From Aquisediminimonas sp031376385 (lineage in GTDB: Bacteria; Pseudomonadota; Alphaproteobacteria; Sphingomonadales; Sphingomonadaceae): a DNA stretch of 64,000 nt. The notes under the pieces are model-generated. The model was not told the origin of the DNA, made no database searches, and saw nothing but the letters and a program-made list of their open reading frames with translations. Positions 25,457 to 33,740 of this stretch are shown in pieces. Both the position numbers and the translations under genes were made by a program. The stretch is from assembly GCA_031376385.1 (NCBI GenBank), contig JANMDQ010000018.1, positions 14,243 through 78,242 of the forward strand, in the 5' to 3' direction. Position 1 is the first letter of the stretch, and each line of letters starts with the position of its first letter.

Positions 25457-26647
25457 ATGGCCAAGGCTAAATTTGAGCGGAACAAGCCGCACTGCAACAT
25501 CGGAACCATCGGTCACGTCGATCATGGTAAGACATCGCTGACCGCAGCGATTACCAAGATTCTCGCCGAATCTGGCGGCGCAACTTTCACGTCTTACGAT
25601 AATATCGATAAGGCCCCTGAAGAGCGTGAGCGCGGCATCACGATTTCGACGGCTCACGTTGAATATGAAACCGAAGCGCGTCACTACGCGCACGTCGATT
25701 GCCCAGGCCACGCTGACTATGTGAAGAACATGATCACGGGTGCGGCGCAAATGGATGGCGGCATTCTGGTTGTGTCCGCAACCGATGGCCCAATGCCACA
25801 AACGCGCGAGCACATTCTGCTCGCCCGTCAGGTCGGTGTGCCTCAGCTCGTTGTATTCATGAACAAGTGCGATCTGGTCGATGACCCAGAAATCATCGAA
25901 CTGGTTGAAATGGAAATCCGTGAGCTGCTCTCGAAGTATGACTTTGACGGCGACAACATCCCTGTCATTCAGGGTTCGGCGACTTGCGCTCTGAACGACA
26001 GCGATCCTGTGCTGGGCCGCGAAGCTGTGCTGAAGCTGATGGCTGCAGTCGACAGCTTCATTCCTCAGCCTGCGCGTCCTCTGGACCTCGCATTCCTGAT
26101 GCCAATCGAAGACGTGTTCTCGATCTCGGGCCGCGGTACGGTTGTTACAGGTCGCGTTGAACAAGGTATCGTGAAGGTTGGTGAAGAAGTTGAGATCGTT
26201 GGTCTCAAGGACACCAAGAAGACGGTTGTGACGGGCGTTGAAATGTTCCGCAAGCTGCTCGATCAGGGTCAAGCTGGCGACAACATCGGCGCACTCATCC
26301 GCGGCGTTGGCCGTGATGAAGTTGAGCGTGGGCAGGTTCTTTGCAAGCCCGGCTCGATCAAGCCACACACTGAATTCACTTCAGAAGTTTATGTGCTGTC
26401 GAAGGATGAAGGCGGGCGTCACACGCCATTCTTCGCCAACTATCGCCCACAATTTTACTTCCGCACGACCGACGTGACGGGTGAAGTTGTTCTGCCAGAA
26501 GGTACCGAAATGGTCATGCCTGGTGACAATGTTCAACTCGGCGTCAAGCTCATTGCCCCAATCGCAATGGAGCAAGGCCTGCGCTTCTCAATTCGTGAAG
26601 GCGGTCGTACCGTTGGATCAGGGGTTGTGGCAGCAGTCACGAAGTAA
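25457..26647 (+). CDS. tuf: Elongation factor Tu
   Basis: GTPase that brings aminoacyl-tRNA to the ribosome; 396 aa. Motifs are GHVDHGKTSLTAAIT (about residues 18-32), DCPGHADY and NKCDLVDD. A 90-nt spacer after fusA holds a short hairpin (GACGCC 25389-25394 with GGCGTC 25405-25410). A strong intrinsic terminator follows the stop, so tuf ends the str transcript. Whether a second tuf copy exists elsewhere cannot be seen. Confidence 0.98.
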   Translation: MAKAKFERNKPHCNIGTIGHVDHGKTSLTAAITKILAESGGATFTSYDNIDKAPEERERGITISTAHVEYETEARHYAHVDCPGHADYVKNMITGAAQMDGGILVVSATDGPMPQTREHILLARQVGVPQLVVFMNKCDLVDDPEIIELVEMEIRELLSKYDFDGDNIPVIQGSATCALNDSDPVLGREAVLKLMAAVDSFIPQPARPLDLAFLMPIEDVFSISGRGTVVTGRVEQGIVKVGEEVEIVGLKDTKKTVVTGVEMFRKLLDQGQAGDNIGALIRGVGRDEVERGQVLCKPGSIKPHTEFTSEVYVLSKDEGGRHTPFFANYRPQFYFRTTDVTGEVVLPEGTEMVMPGDNVQLGVKLIAPIAMEQGLRFSIREGGRTVGSGVVAAVTK

Positions 26648-26662
26648 GCTCTCATATCAAAG

Positions 26663-26704
26663 CCGCCCGGCACTCATTTGAGTGCCGGGCGGTTTATTCG
26701 TTTT
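26663..26704 (+). terminator. Rho-independent terminator after tuf
   Basis: A perfect 14-bp stem (CCGCCCGGCACTCA paired with TGAGTGCCGGGCGG, 26663-26692) with a 2-nt loop is followed by a T-rich tract (TTTATTCGTTTT). It separates the rpsL-tuf operon from rpsJ. Confidence 0.93.
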
Positions 26705-26734
26705 AACTCGCTCTTTCTCATCGGTGGTAGGTAA

Positions 26735-27046
26735 ATGGAAACGCAGAATATCCGTATTCGTCTGAAGGCTTTTGATCATCGTGTTCTTGATCAGGCAACG
26801 GGCGATATCGCCGATACAGCAAAGCGCACAGGTGCTTTGATCCGCGGTCCTATTCCTCTTCCGACGAAGATTGAAAAGTTCTGCGTCAACCGTGGTCCCC
26901 ATGTCGATAAAAAGTCGCGGGAACAGTTTGAAGTCCGCACGTACAAGCGCTTGCTTGATATCATTCAACCTACCCCGCAAACGGTCGATGCTTTGATGAA
27001 GCTTGATCTTGCAGCAGGGGTTGATGTTGAAATTAAACTAGCCTAA
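26735..27046 (+). CDS. rpsJ: 30S ribosomal protein S10
   Basis: S10 is a head protein of the 30S subunit and, as NusE, an antitermination partner. The 103-aa product has the family hallmark IRLKAFDHRVLDQAT near the start and RTYKRLLDIIQPTPQTVDALM near the end. It lies 30 nt after the tuf terminator, so it must be transcribed from its own promoter or by read-through. A structured spacer follows before rplC. Confidence 0.98.
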   Translation: METQNIRIRLKAFDHRVLDQATGDIADTAKRTGALIRGPIPLPTKIEKFCVNRGPHVDKKSREQFEVRTYKRLLDIIQPTPQTVDALMKLDLAAGVDVEIKLA

Positions 27047-27241
27047 CGATCCTGTGTCTCCGCAAGGGGATTCGGGATACCGCACGTCTTTACGGCGTGG
27101 CTGCGTCCCCCGCTTTTTCCGCTCCTTTACAGGAGCAGAAGCTCAGCCCGAGCGGGGCGATGTTCACATTTCTGGGTTGAAGACACGCCCGTGGGGAATG
27201 GTTCCTCATGGGCCTCTGTTCGTATTGGAAGGTAGTAGATC
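27047..27241 (+). promoter_or_regulatory. Structured 195-nt spacer between rpsJ and rplC, candidate leader RNA
   Basis: In an operon where genes otherwise lie close together this gap is long and rich in helices. GCTCCT/AGGAGC (27121-27126, 27131-27136) is enclosed by CCCCGCT (27108-27114) pairing with AGCGGGG (27151-27157). A separate 11-bp stem, CCCGTGGGGAA (27188-27198) with TTCCTCATGGG (27202-27212), includes two G-U pairs and a 3-nt loop and ends 29 nt before the rplC ATG. Ribosomal-protein leaders often regulate such operons; the ligand here is unknown. Confidence 0.55.
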
Positions 27242-28057
27242 ATGCGCACTGGCGTGATCGCGAAGAAGGTCGGAATGACGCGCATCTTTAATCAAGATGG
27301 CCGCCACGTTCCTGTTACCGTTCTCTCGCTTGAAAAATGTCAGGTCGTTTCGCACCGGACTGCAGACCGTGACGGTTATGTCGCGCTGCAATTGGGGGCA
27401 GGCGCGGCTAAGGCTAAGAATGTTGCGAAGCCGCAACGAGGCCACTTCGCCAAGGCAGAGGTTGAGCCCAAAGCTCGTCTCGTCGAATTCCGGGTATCAG
27501 AAGACGCAATGGTTGCGGTTGGCGCGGAAATCGCCGCCAGCCACTTTGTCGCGGGCCAAATGGTCGATGTTGCTGGTCACACGCAAGGTAAAGGCTTTGC
27601 CGGCGCTATGAAGCGTTGGGGCTTCGGCGGCTTGCGCGCGACGCACGGTGTGTCCGTGTCTCACCGTTCGCACGGTTCGACGGGCCAGCGTCAGGATCCA
27701 GGCAAGGTTTTCAAGAATAAGAAAATGGCCGGCCACATGGGCGACCGTGAACGCACACAGCAAAATCTCGAAATTGTCCTGACGGATGAAGAGCGCGGTT
27801 TGCTGTTCGTGCGGGGTTCGGTTCCCGGCGCAAAGGGTGGCTGGTTGACTGTGATCGATTCTGTGAAGGTCGCTCGCCCAGCGGACGCGCCGTATCCAGC
27901 TGCGATCCGCTCGGCTGGTGCTCCAGCTGCTGAAGAAATCGCCGAAGATGTTGTTGTCGAAGAAGTCGCTGTTGAAGCGATTGCCGAAGACACAGCAGCT
28001 GTCACTGAAACCGCAGTGGAGGCAGCCGCCCCCACGCAAACACCGAAGGAGGGCTAA
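27242..28057 (+). CDS. rplC: 50S ribosomal protein L3
   Basis: Early-assembly 50S protein whose loop reaches the peptidyl transferase centre. The 271-aa product starts MRTGVIAKKVGMTRIF and contains the conserved QRQDPGKVFKNKKMAGHMG. The last 45-50 residues are an Ala/Glu/Val-rich acidic tail not found in the E. coli protein of 209 aa. AAGGTAGTAG precedes the ATG. A tail of this type may be lineage-specific. Confidence 0.97.
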   Translation: MRTGVIAKKVGMTRIFNQDGRHVPVTVLSLEKCQVVSHRTADRDGYVALQLGAGAAKAKNVAKPQRGHFAKAEVEPKARLVEFRVSEDAMVAVGAEIAASHFVAGQMVDVAGHTQGKGFAGAMKRWGFGGLRATHGVSVSHRSHGSTGQRQDPGKVFKNKKMAGHMGDRERTQQNLEIVLTDEERGLLFVRGSVPGAKGGWLTVIDSVKVARPADAPYPAAIRSAGAPAAEEIAEDVVVEEVAVEAIAEDTAAVTETAVEAAAPTQTPKEG

Positions 28058-28060
28058 GCC

Positions 28061-28687
28061 GTGAAGGTGAAACTTCAAACCCTCGACGCGAGTGGCAAAG
28101 GCGATGTGGAACTGTCTGACGACATTTTCGGTATCGATCCCCGCGCGGACATTTTGCACCGTGTCATCACGTGGCAGCTTGAAAAGCGCCGTGCGACAGC
28201 CCGCGGAGCGCGTGAGCGGTCCGATGTGGCCCGCACAGGTAAGAAATTCGGCAACCAAAAGGGCGGTGGTACGGCTCGGCATGGTAACCGTCGTGGTCCA
28301 ACTTTCGTTGGTGGCGGTAAGGCGCACGGTCCTCGCGTTCGTGACTTTAACCCATCGCTCAACAAGAAGATCCGTACCCTCGGCCTGAAGATGGCTTTGT
28401 CATCCAAGGCGATGGACGGCTCGCTTGTCGTGATGGACTCAATTGCGGTTGCGGAAGGTAAGACCAAGTCATTGGCTCTGTCCTTTGCAAAGCTGGGCTT
28501 TTCAAAGCGCACGCTGGTGATTGACGGCACTCAAGTGGAACAAAGCTTCGCGCTTGCTGCGTCCAACCTGATCGGTGTTGATGCCATGCCTGCCATGGGT
28601 GCCAATGTGTATGACATCATTCGGGCCGAAACGCTGGTTCTGACCCGCGCTGGCCTCGAACAGCTGGAGGCGCGTCTCAATGGCTAA
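28061..28687 (+). CDS. rplD: 50S ribosomal protein L4
   Basis: L4 lines the exit tunnel and in E. coli also represses its own S10 operon. The start is GTG 28061 with AAGGAGGG at 28046-28053. The basic loop GKKFGNQKGGGTARHGNRRGP is replaced by nothing unusual and marks the tunnel extension (about residues 60-80). Length 208 aa is normal. The stop overlaps the rplW start by 8 nt. Confidence 0.97.
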   Translation: MKVKLQTLDASGKGDVELSDDIFGIDPRADILHRVITWQLEKRRATARGARERSDVARTGKKFGNQKGGGTARHGNRRGPTFVGGGKAHGPRVRDFNPSLNKKIRTLGLKMALSSKAMDGSLVVMDSIAVAEGKTKSLALSFAKLGFSKRTLVIDGTQVEQSFALAASNLIGVDAMPAMGANVYDIIRAETLVLTRAGLEQLEARLNG

Positions 28688-28994
28688 GCAACCCAAAGCG
28701 AGCGTGAAGCTCAGTCAATATGACGTGATCCGCAGCCCGCACATCACCGAAAAGGCCACCATGGCATCTGAATATAACGCTGTTGTATTCAAAGTTGCCA
28801 ATGATGCGTCGAAGCCGGAAATTAAGGCAGCGGTAGAGGCCCTTTTCAATGTGAAGGTTCTGACCGTCAACACCATTGTCCAAAAGGGAAAGACCAAAAA
28901 GTGGAAGGGCACGCCCTACACTCGGTCCGACTTCAAAAAAGCAATCGTGCGGTTGGCTGAAGGCCAATCAATCGATGTGACCACGGGGATTTAA
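28680..28994 (+). CDS. rplW: 50S ribosomal protein L23
   Basis: Exit-tunnel rim protein that docks trigger factor and SRP. The 104-aa product has YDVIRSPHITEKATM near the start and GKTKKWKGTPYTR later. It overlaps the end of rplD and lies six bases before rplB, so translation is coupled. Confidence 0.97.
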   Translation: MAKQPKASVKLSQYDVIRSPHITEKATMASEYNAVVFKVANDASKPEIKAAVEALFNVKVLTVNTIVQKGKTKKWKGTPYTRSDFKKAIVRLAEGQSIDVTTGI

Positions 28995-28999
28995 GCGCC

Positions 29000-29836
29000 A
29001 TGGCACTAAAGCATTATAATCCAACCAGCCCGGCTCGCCGCGGTCTGATCTTGGTGGATCGTTCCGCCCTGCACAAAGGAAAGCCCGTCAAGGCGCTGAC
29101 TGAAGGCAAGCGTAAAACGGGTGGCCGCAATAATAAGGGCCATGTGACATCGCGCGGCATCGCTGGTGGTCACAAGCAACGCTATCGCATTATCGACTTT
29201 AAGCGTCGGAAATGGGATGTCGAAGCCACAGTTGAGCGTCTGGAATATGACCCCAACCGCACCGCGTTTATCGCACTGGTCAATTATCCAGACGGTGAAC
29301 AGACTTATATCATCGCGCCGCAGCGTCTTGCCCCTGGTGACAAGGTTATTGCTGGCAAGAAAACCGATGTGAAGCCTGGCAACGCCATGGAACTCGGCCA
29401 AATGCCTGTTGGTACCATTGTCCACAATGTGGAAATGAAGCCCGGCAAAGGTGCTCAGATCGCTCGTTCGGCAGGCACTTATGTGCAAGTCGTTGGTCGC
29501 GATAAGGGCATGGTCATTGTCCGCCTGAACTCAGGCGAGCAACGCTACATCCGTTCGGATTGCATGGCGACTGTTGGTGCTGTCTCTAACCCAGACAACG
29601 CCAACACAAATCTTGCCAAGGCTGGCCGCAACCGCTGGAAGGGCATTCGTCCTCTTACGCGCGGTGTGGCAAAGAACCCAGTCGATCACCCTCATGGTGG
29701 TGGTGAAGGCCGGACCTCTGGTGGTCGTCATCCTGTGACGCCGTGGGGCAAGCCGACCAAGGGCGCACGCACTCGCAACAACAAATCGACTGACAAGATG
29801 ATCATCCGGTCACGTCACGCGAAGAAGAAGAGGTAG
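29000..29836 (+). CDS. rplB: 50S ribosomal protein L2
   Basis: One of the most conserved 50S proteins, needed for subunit joining and peptidyl transfer. The 278-aa product carries NNKGHVTSRGIAGGHKQRYR early and the conserved NPVDHPHGGGEGRTSGGRHP near the C-terminus, containing the histidine of the family signature. Spacing to its neighbours is a few bases on both sides. Confidence 0.98.
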   Translation: MALKHYNPTSPARRGLILVDRSALHKGKPVKALTEGKRKTGGRNNKGHVTSRGIAGGHKQRYRIIDFKRRKWDVEATVERLEYDPNRTAFIALVNYPDGEQTYIIAPQRLAPGDKVIAGKKTDVKPGNAMELGQMPVGTIVHNVEMKPGKGAQIARSAGTYVQVVGRDKGMVIVRLNSGEQRYIRSDCMATVGAVSNPDNANTNLAKAGRNRWKGIRPLTRGVAKNPVDHPHGGGEGRTSGGRHPVTPWGKPTKGARTRNNKSTDKMIIRSRHAKKKR

Positions 29837-29838
29837 TC

Positions 29839-30117
29839 ATGGCTCGTTCCGTCTGGAAAGGTCCGTTTGTTGACCTTCATCTCTTGAAGAAAGCCGAAGC
29901 TGCTGTTGAAGCAGGCAGCCGCACTGGCCCGATCAAAACTTGGTCGCGTCGTTCGACAATCCTGCCTCAGTTCGTTGGCCTCACTTTCAGCGTCTATAAT
30001 GGCCGCAAGTTCATTCCTGTTTCGGTTAACGAAGACATGGTGGGCATGAAGCTTGGCGAATTTTCACCGACGCGGACTTTTCCGGGTCATGCCGCTGATA
30101 AGAAGGGCAAACGCTAA
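29839..30117 (+). CDS. rpsS: 30S ribosomal protein S19
   Basis: Head protein of the 30S subunit that contacts the A-site tRNA side and S13. The 92-aa product starts MARSVWKGPFVDLHLLKKAE and has RRSTILPQFVG and KLGEFSPTRTFPGH, all family-typical. Its TAA shares a base with the rplV ATG. Confidence 0.98.
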   Translation: MARSVWKGPFVDLHLLKKAEAAVEAGSRTGPIKTWSRRSTILPQFVGLTFSVYNGRKFIPVSVNEDMVGMKLGEFSPTRTFPGHAADKKGKR

Positions 30118-30497
30118 TGGGTAAGCAAGTCGCCCCGCGCCGCGTTGCTGAGAACGAGGCTCTTGCCGTCGCTACGATGGTTCGTGGTTCTGATCGCAAG
30201 CTCAACCTTGTTGCGGGCCTGATCCGCGGCAAGAAAGTAAGTCACGCCCTCAACATCCTGTCCTTCTCAAAGCGCGCTATGGCGCTTGATGTGAAAAAGG
30301 TGCTGGCATCGGCAATTGCAAACGCAGAAAACAACCATAACCTGGATGTGGATGCTCTTGTCGTTGCAGAAGCCAGCGTTGGCAAGTCAATGTCGATGAA
30401 GCGGTTCGCCACACGTGCGCGCGGCCGTTCATCGCAGATCGTGAAGCCGTTCAGCCGCATTCGTGTGGTTGTCCGCCAGATCGAAGAGGAAGCATAA
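30117..30497 (+). CDS. rplV: 50S ribosomal protein L22
   Basis: Tunnel-lining 50S protein. The 126-aa product has LVAGLIRGKKVSHALNIL in the globular domain and a C-terminal hairpin reading RFATRARGRSSQIVKPFSRI, which projects into the exit tunnel. It ends one base before the rpsC ATG. Confidence 0.97.
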   Translation: MGKQVAPRRVAENEALAVATMVRGSDRKLNLVAGLIRGKKVSHALNILSFSKRAMALDVKKVLASAIANAENNHNLDVDALVVAEASVGKSMSMKRFATRARGRSSQIVKPFSRIRVVVRQIEEEA

Positions 30498-30498
30498 T

Positions 30499-31194
30499 AT
30501 GGGTCAGAAGAGCAACCCGATTGGCCTTCGCCTGCAAATCAACCGTACTTGGGACAGCCGCTGGTTTGCCCGGGGCGCTGAATACGGGCGTTTGCTTCTC
30601 GAAGATTTGAAGCTGCGCGAATTCATCTTCAAGACGCTGCCACAGGCTGCGATTTCGAAGGTCGTGATTGAGCGTCCGGCCAAGAATTGCCGTGTATCCA
30701 TCTATGCTGCGCGCCCCGGTGTGATCATCGGCAAAAAGGGCACGGATATTGAAAAGCTGCGCAAGCAGCTGGCCGCAATGACAAAGAGCGATGTGTCTTT
30801 GAACATTGTCGAAATCCGCAAGCCAGAAGTTGATGCGCGTCTTGTCGCGCAAGGTATCGCTGATCAGCTGGAGCGCCGGATTGCTTTCCGTCGCGCCATG
30901 AAGCGCGCCGTGCAATCTGCGATGCGTTTGGGTGCTGAAGGCATTCGGATCAATTGCGGTGGCCGCTTGGGTGGCGCAGAAATCGCGCGGACTGAATGGT
31001 ACCGCGAAGGCCGCGTTCCGCTCCACACGCTGCGTGCCAATGTCGATTATGCTGAAGTGCAAGCGCATACAGCTTATGGCGTTTGCGGCATCAAGGTTTG
31101 GATTTTCAAGGGCGAAATTCTGGGTCATGACCCGATGGCGACTGATCGCCTGATGGTTGAGGCGCAGACATCCGGCGTCCGCCCGGCACGCTGA
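30499..31194 (+). CDS. rpsC: 30S ribosomal protein S3
   Basis: S3 is a KH-domain protein at the mRNA entry channel. The start is ATG 30499 (MGQKSNPIGLRL), giving 231 aa; the longer open frame from 30463 only overlaps rplV. The KH loop VIIGKKGTDIEKLR (about residues 76-89) and the C-terminal RTEWYREGRVPLHTLRA are visible. Confidence 0.97.
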   Translation: MGQKSNPIGLRLQINRTWDSRWFARGAEYGRLLLEDLKLREFIFKTLPQAAISKVVIERPAKNCRVSIYAARPGVIIGKKGTDIEKLRKQLAAMTKSDVSLNIVEIRKPEVDARLVAQGIADQLERRIAFRRAMKRAVQSAMRLGAEGIRINCGGRLGGAEIARTEWYREGRVPLHTLRANVDYAEVQAHTAYGVCGIKVWIFKGEILGHDPMATDRLMVEAQTSGVRPAR

Positions 31195-31204
31195 GGAACA
31201 GAAA

Positions 31205-31636
31205 ATGTTGCAACCAAAGAAAACCAAATTCCGCAAGGCGTTTAAGGGTCGTATTCACGGCGATGCGAAAGGCGGCACTGCGCTCAACTTCGGGTCTTAT
31301 GGCCTGAAAGCGATGGAGCCGGACCGTCTGACAGCCCGTCAAATCGAAGCTGCTCGTCGTGCCATCACCCGCGCGATTAAGCGTCAGGGTCGTTTGTGGA
31401 TCCGCATTTTCCCAGACGTGCCTGTCTCAGCCAAGCCTGCCGAAGTTCGCATGGGTAAGGGTAAGGGCTCGCCTGAATATTGGGCCGCTCGTGTGAAACC
31501 AGGTCGTATCCTGTTTGAACTTGACGGCGTTCCTGGCCCCGTTGCCGCACTTGCCTTTGAGCGTGCGGCAATGAAACTGCCAATCAAAGTGAAGGTTGTT
31601 GCCCGTCTGGGTGATACCTCGCATTTGGGAGCCTGA
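31205..31636 (+). CDS. rplP: 50S ribosomal protein L16
   Basis: L16 organises the A-site side of the 50S subunit. The true start is ATG 31205 (MLQPKKTKFRKAFKGR), giving 143 aa; in-frame sequence upstream lies inside rpsC. The C-terminal RMGKGKGSPEYWAARVKPGR is characteristic, and the arginine in GRIHGDAKGG is conserved. Confidence 0.97.
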   Translation: MLQPKKTKFRKAFKGRIHGDAKGGTALNFGSYGLKAMEPDRLTARQIEAARRAITRAIKRQGRLWIRIFPDVPVSAKPAEVRMGKGKGSPEYWAARVKPGRILFELDGVPGPVAALAFERAAMKLPIKVKVVARLGDTSHLGA

Positions 31637-31638
31637 TC

Positions 31639-31845
31639 ATGACCAAATTTGCAGACATCAAGGTCAAGACTGATGACCAAGTTGCAGAGCAGCTGGGCGA
31701 ACTGAAGCGTGAGGCGATGAACCTTCGCTTTCAGGCTGCGACCAGCCAGCTGGAAAAGCCGTCACGTGTGCGCGTTGTGCGCCGTGACATTGCCCGCCTC
31801 AAGACGCTTCAGGGCCAACGCGCCTCTGACGCTGCCAAGGCATAA
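31639..31845 (+). CDS. rpmC: 50S ribosomal protein L29
   Basis: Small two-helix protein near the exit tunnel. The 68-aa product has the family pattern LGELKREAMNLRFQAATSQ followed by RVRVVRRDIARLKT. It is flanked by rplP (two bases upstream) and rpsQ (ten bases downstream). Confidence 0.96.
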   Translation: MTKFADIKVKTDDQVAEQLGELKREAMNLRFQAATSQLEKPSRVRVVRRDIARLKTLQGQRASDAAKA

Positions 31846-31855
31846 GGAAAACGAC

Positions 31856-32122
31856 ATGCCAAAACGTGTACTCACAGGGACAGTCGTTTCCGATAAAAAC
31901 GATAAGACCGTCGTGGTGAAGGTTGAGCGCAAAGTGAAGCATCCGCTTTACGGCAAGATCATCCGTCGCTCGAAAAAATATCATGCCCATGACGAAGCCA
32001 ATCTGGTGAAGGAAGGTCAAACCGTTCGCATTGAAGAATGTGCACCGATCTCCAAGAACAAGACATGGCGCGTGATCACCGATGTTGCGGCTCCTGCTGC
32101 TGCTCCAGTTGCGGAGGGTTAA
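31856..32122 (+). CDS. rpsQ: 30S ribosomal protein S17
   Basis: Primary 16S rRNA-binding OB-fold protein. The start is ATG 31856 (MPKRVLTGTVVSDKNDKTV), giving 88 aa; in-frame sequence upstream is a shadow inside rpmC. The conserved VKHPLYGKIIRRSKKYHAHDE and IEECAPISKNKTWRV follow, then a short Ala/Pro tail. Confidence 0.97.
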   Translation: MPKRVLTGTVVSDKNDKTVVVKVERKVKHPLYGKIIRRSKKYHAHDEANLVKEGQTVRIEECAPISKNKTWRVITDVAAPAAAPVAEG

Positions 32123-32125
32123 TCC

Positions 32126-32494
32126 ATGATCCAGATGCAATCCAATCTTGATGTCGCGGACAACTCTGGCGCTAAGCGCGTTCAGTGCATTAAAGTCCTT
32201 GGCGGATCAAAGCGTCGTGTTGCTGGCGTTGGAGACATCATTGTGGTGTCAATCAAGGAAGCTGCTCCACGCGGTAAAGTGAAGAAAGGTGACGTGCACC
32301 GTGCCGTCATCGTTCGCACACGCAAAGACATCCGTCGTGCCGATGGGTCCACCATCAGGTTCGATACAAATGCCGCTGTTCTGGTCAACAAGAACGCAGA
32401 GCCCATCGGAACCCGTATTTTCGGCCCCGTGGTTCGCGAACTTCGCGCCAAGAATTACATGAAAATCATCAGCCTTGCGCCGGAGGTGCTCTAA
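32126..32494 (+). CDS. rplN: 50S ribosomal protein L14
   Basis: Interface protein forming an intersubunit bridge. The 122-aa product starts MIQMQSNLDVADNSGAKRV and has FDTNAAVLVNKNAEPIGTRI, both highly conserved. Its stop shares one base with the rplX start. In E. coli this gene starts the separate spc operon; here it follows rpsQ by three bases, so S10 and spc units are fused. Confidence 0.98.
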   Translation: MIQMQSNLDVADNSGAKRVQCIKVLGGSKRRVAGVGDIIVVSIKEAAPRGKVKKGDVHRAVIVRTRKDIRRADGSTIRFDTNAAVLVNKNAEPIGTRIFGPVVRELRAKNYMKIISLAPEVL

Positions 32495-32814
32495 TGGCCG
32501 CTGCTAAAATCAAAAAGGGTGACGCTGTTGTTATCTTGTCTGGCAAGGACAAGGGCAAGCACGGTGTTGTGACTATGGCCATTCCCAAGGATGGCAAAGT
32601 CGTTGTCGGCGGCGTGAACATGATCACCCGTCACGTGAAGCCAAGCCAGGGCAATCCTCAGGGTGGTCTTGACCGCCGCGAAGCGCCGATGGCCGTTTCC
32701 AATGTAGCAATCGAAGACCCAAAGACTGGCAAAGCCACACGCGTTCGTTTTGAAACACGTGACGGCAAAAAGGTCCGGGTCGCCGTTAAGTCGGGGGAAG
32801 TGATCAGTGGCTAA
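32494..32814 (+). CDS. rplX: 50S ribosomal protein L24
   Basis: Assembly-initiator 50S protein with a KOW motif (KKGDAVVILSGKDKGKHGVV, about residues 7-26). The 106-aa product also has the conserved NMITRHVKPSQGNPQGG. The stop overlaps the rplE GTG start by 8 nt. Confidence 0.97.
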   Translation: MAAAKIKKGDAVVILSGKDKGKHGVVTMAIPKDGKVVVGGVNMITRHVKPSQGNPQGGLDRREAPMAVSNVAIEDPKTGKATRVRFETRDGKKVRVAVKSGEVISG

Positions 32815-33382
32815 GGATTACACACCGCGCCTCGAAGGCCTCTATAATGACATGATCATCAAAGCGATGACGGAGAAATTTGGTTACACCAACACGCTCC
32901 AAGTTCCTCGCCTTGGTAAGATCGTGCTCAATATGGGTGTCGGCGAAGCGACGCAGGACAAGAAAAAGGTCGATATTGCGGCTGCTGAAATGGAATTGAT
33001 TGCAGGCCAAAAGCCAGTGATCGCCAAGGCCAAGAAATCGGTTGCTCAGTTCAAACTGCGCGAAGGCATGCCAATTGGCTGCAAGGTCACATTGCGCCGT
33101 TCGCGCATGTATGAATTCCTTGACCGGTTGATCACCATCGCTCTGCCCCGCGTTCGGGATTTCCGCGGGCTGAACGAAAAGTCATTCGATGGTCGTGGCA
33201 ACTATGCCATGGGGTTGAAGGAACAGCTGGTTTTCCCGGAAATCAGTTATGACAAGATCGAAAAGATCCGTGGCATGGACATCATTGTCACCACAACCGC
33301 ACAGACCGACGATGAAGCACGTGAACTGCTTCGTTTGTTCGGTTTCCCTTTCCCTCAAGAAGAGATGCAACAGGCAGCGTAA
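32807..33382 (+). CDS. rplE: 50S ribosomal protein L5
   Basis: Part of the 5S rRNA complex that contacts P-site tRNA. Start is GTG 32807, inside the rplX 3' end. The 191-aa product has KIVLNMGVGEATQDKK, GQKPVIAKAKKSVAQFKLREG and GVKEQLVFPEI-like GLKEQLVFPEI, all family features. Length is normal for alphaproteobacteria. Confidence 0.97.
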   Translation: MAKDYTPRLEGLYNDMIIKAMTEKFGYTNTLQVPRLGKIVLNMGVGEATQDKKKVDIAAAEMELIAGQKPVIAKAKKSVAQFKLREGMPIGCKVTLRRSRMYEFLDRLITIALPRVRDFRGLNEKSFDGRGNYAMGLKEQLVFPEISYDKIEKIRGMDIIVTTTAQTDDEARELLRLFGFPFPQEEMQQAA

Positions 33383-33423
33383 TGCTGTCTTTCCATCGAC
33401 AAGGAAGGACGAGGACTTAAGTC

Positions 33424-33729
33424 ATGGCGAAACTGAGTTCCATTAACAAAAACGAACGTCGTAAGAAGATGGTGAAGAAATACGCCAGTCATTACGCGAA
33501 GTTGAAGGCTATTGCCGGTGACGAGAAGCAGGACGATACAGATCGCCTGATGGCTCGGCTGAAGATGGCTGAGATCCCCCGCAACGGTAACCCCACGCGG
33601 GTTCGCAATCGTTGCGAACTCACCGGGCGCCCACGCGCTTATTATCGCAAATTCCGGCTCTGCCGTATTCAGCTGCGTGATCTGGCCAACAAAGGCATGA
33701 TCCCCGGTGTGACTAAGTCGAGCTGGTAA
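33424..33729 (+). CDS. rpsN: 30S ribosomal protein S14
   Basis: Head protein of the 30S subunit. The 101-aa product lacks the CXXC zinc motifs, so it is the zinc-independent long form (C- type) usual in proteobacteria. RVRNRCELTGRPRAYYRKF is the conserved core. A 41-nt spacer after rplE includes an AAGGACGAGGA ribosome binding region. Confidence 0.97.
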   Translation: MAKLSSINKNERRKKMVKKYASHYAKLKAIAGDEKQDDTDRLMARLKMAEIPRNGNPTRVRNRCELTGRPRAYYRKFRLCRIQLRDLANKGMIPGVTKSSW

Positions 33730-33740
33730 GGGAAACTATA

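Noticed and set aside
24908..26368. Long open frame on the minus strand opposite fusA and tuf (486 codons)
   Set aside because: Antisense shadow caused by strong codon bias in fusA and tuf, spanning two clear genes and their gap, with no recognisable domain.
27054..27257. Short plus-strand frame inside the rpsJ-rplC spacer
   Set aside because: It runs into the rplC start in another frame, has no protein-like pattern, and the region is better explained by RNA helices.
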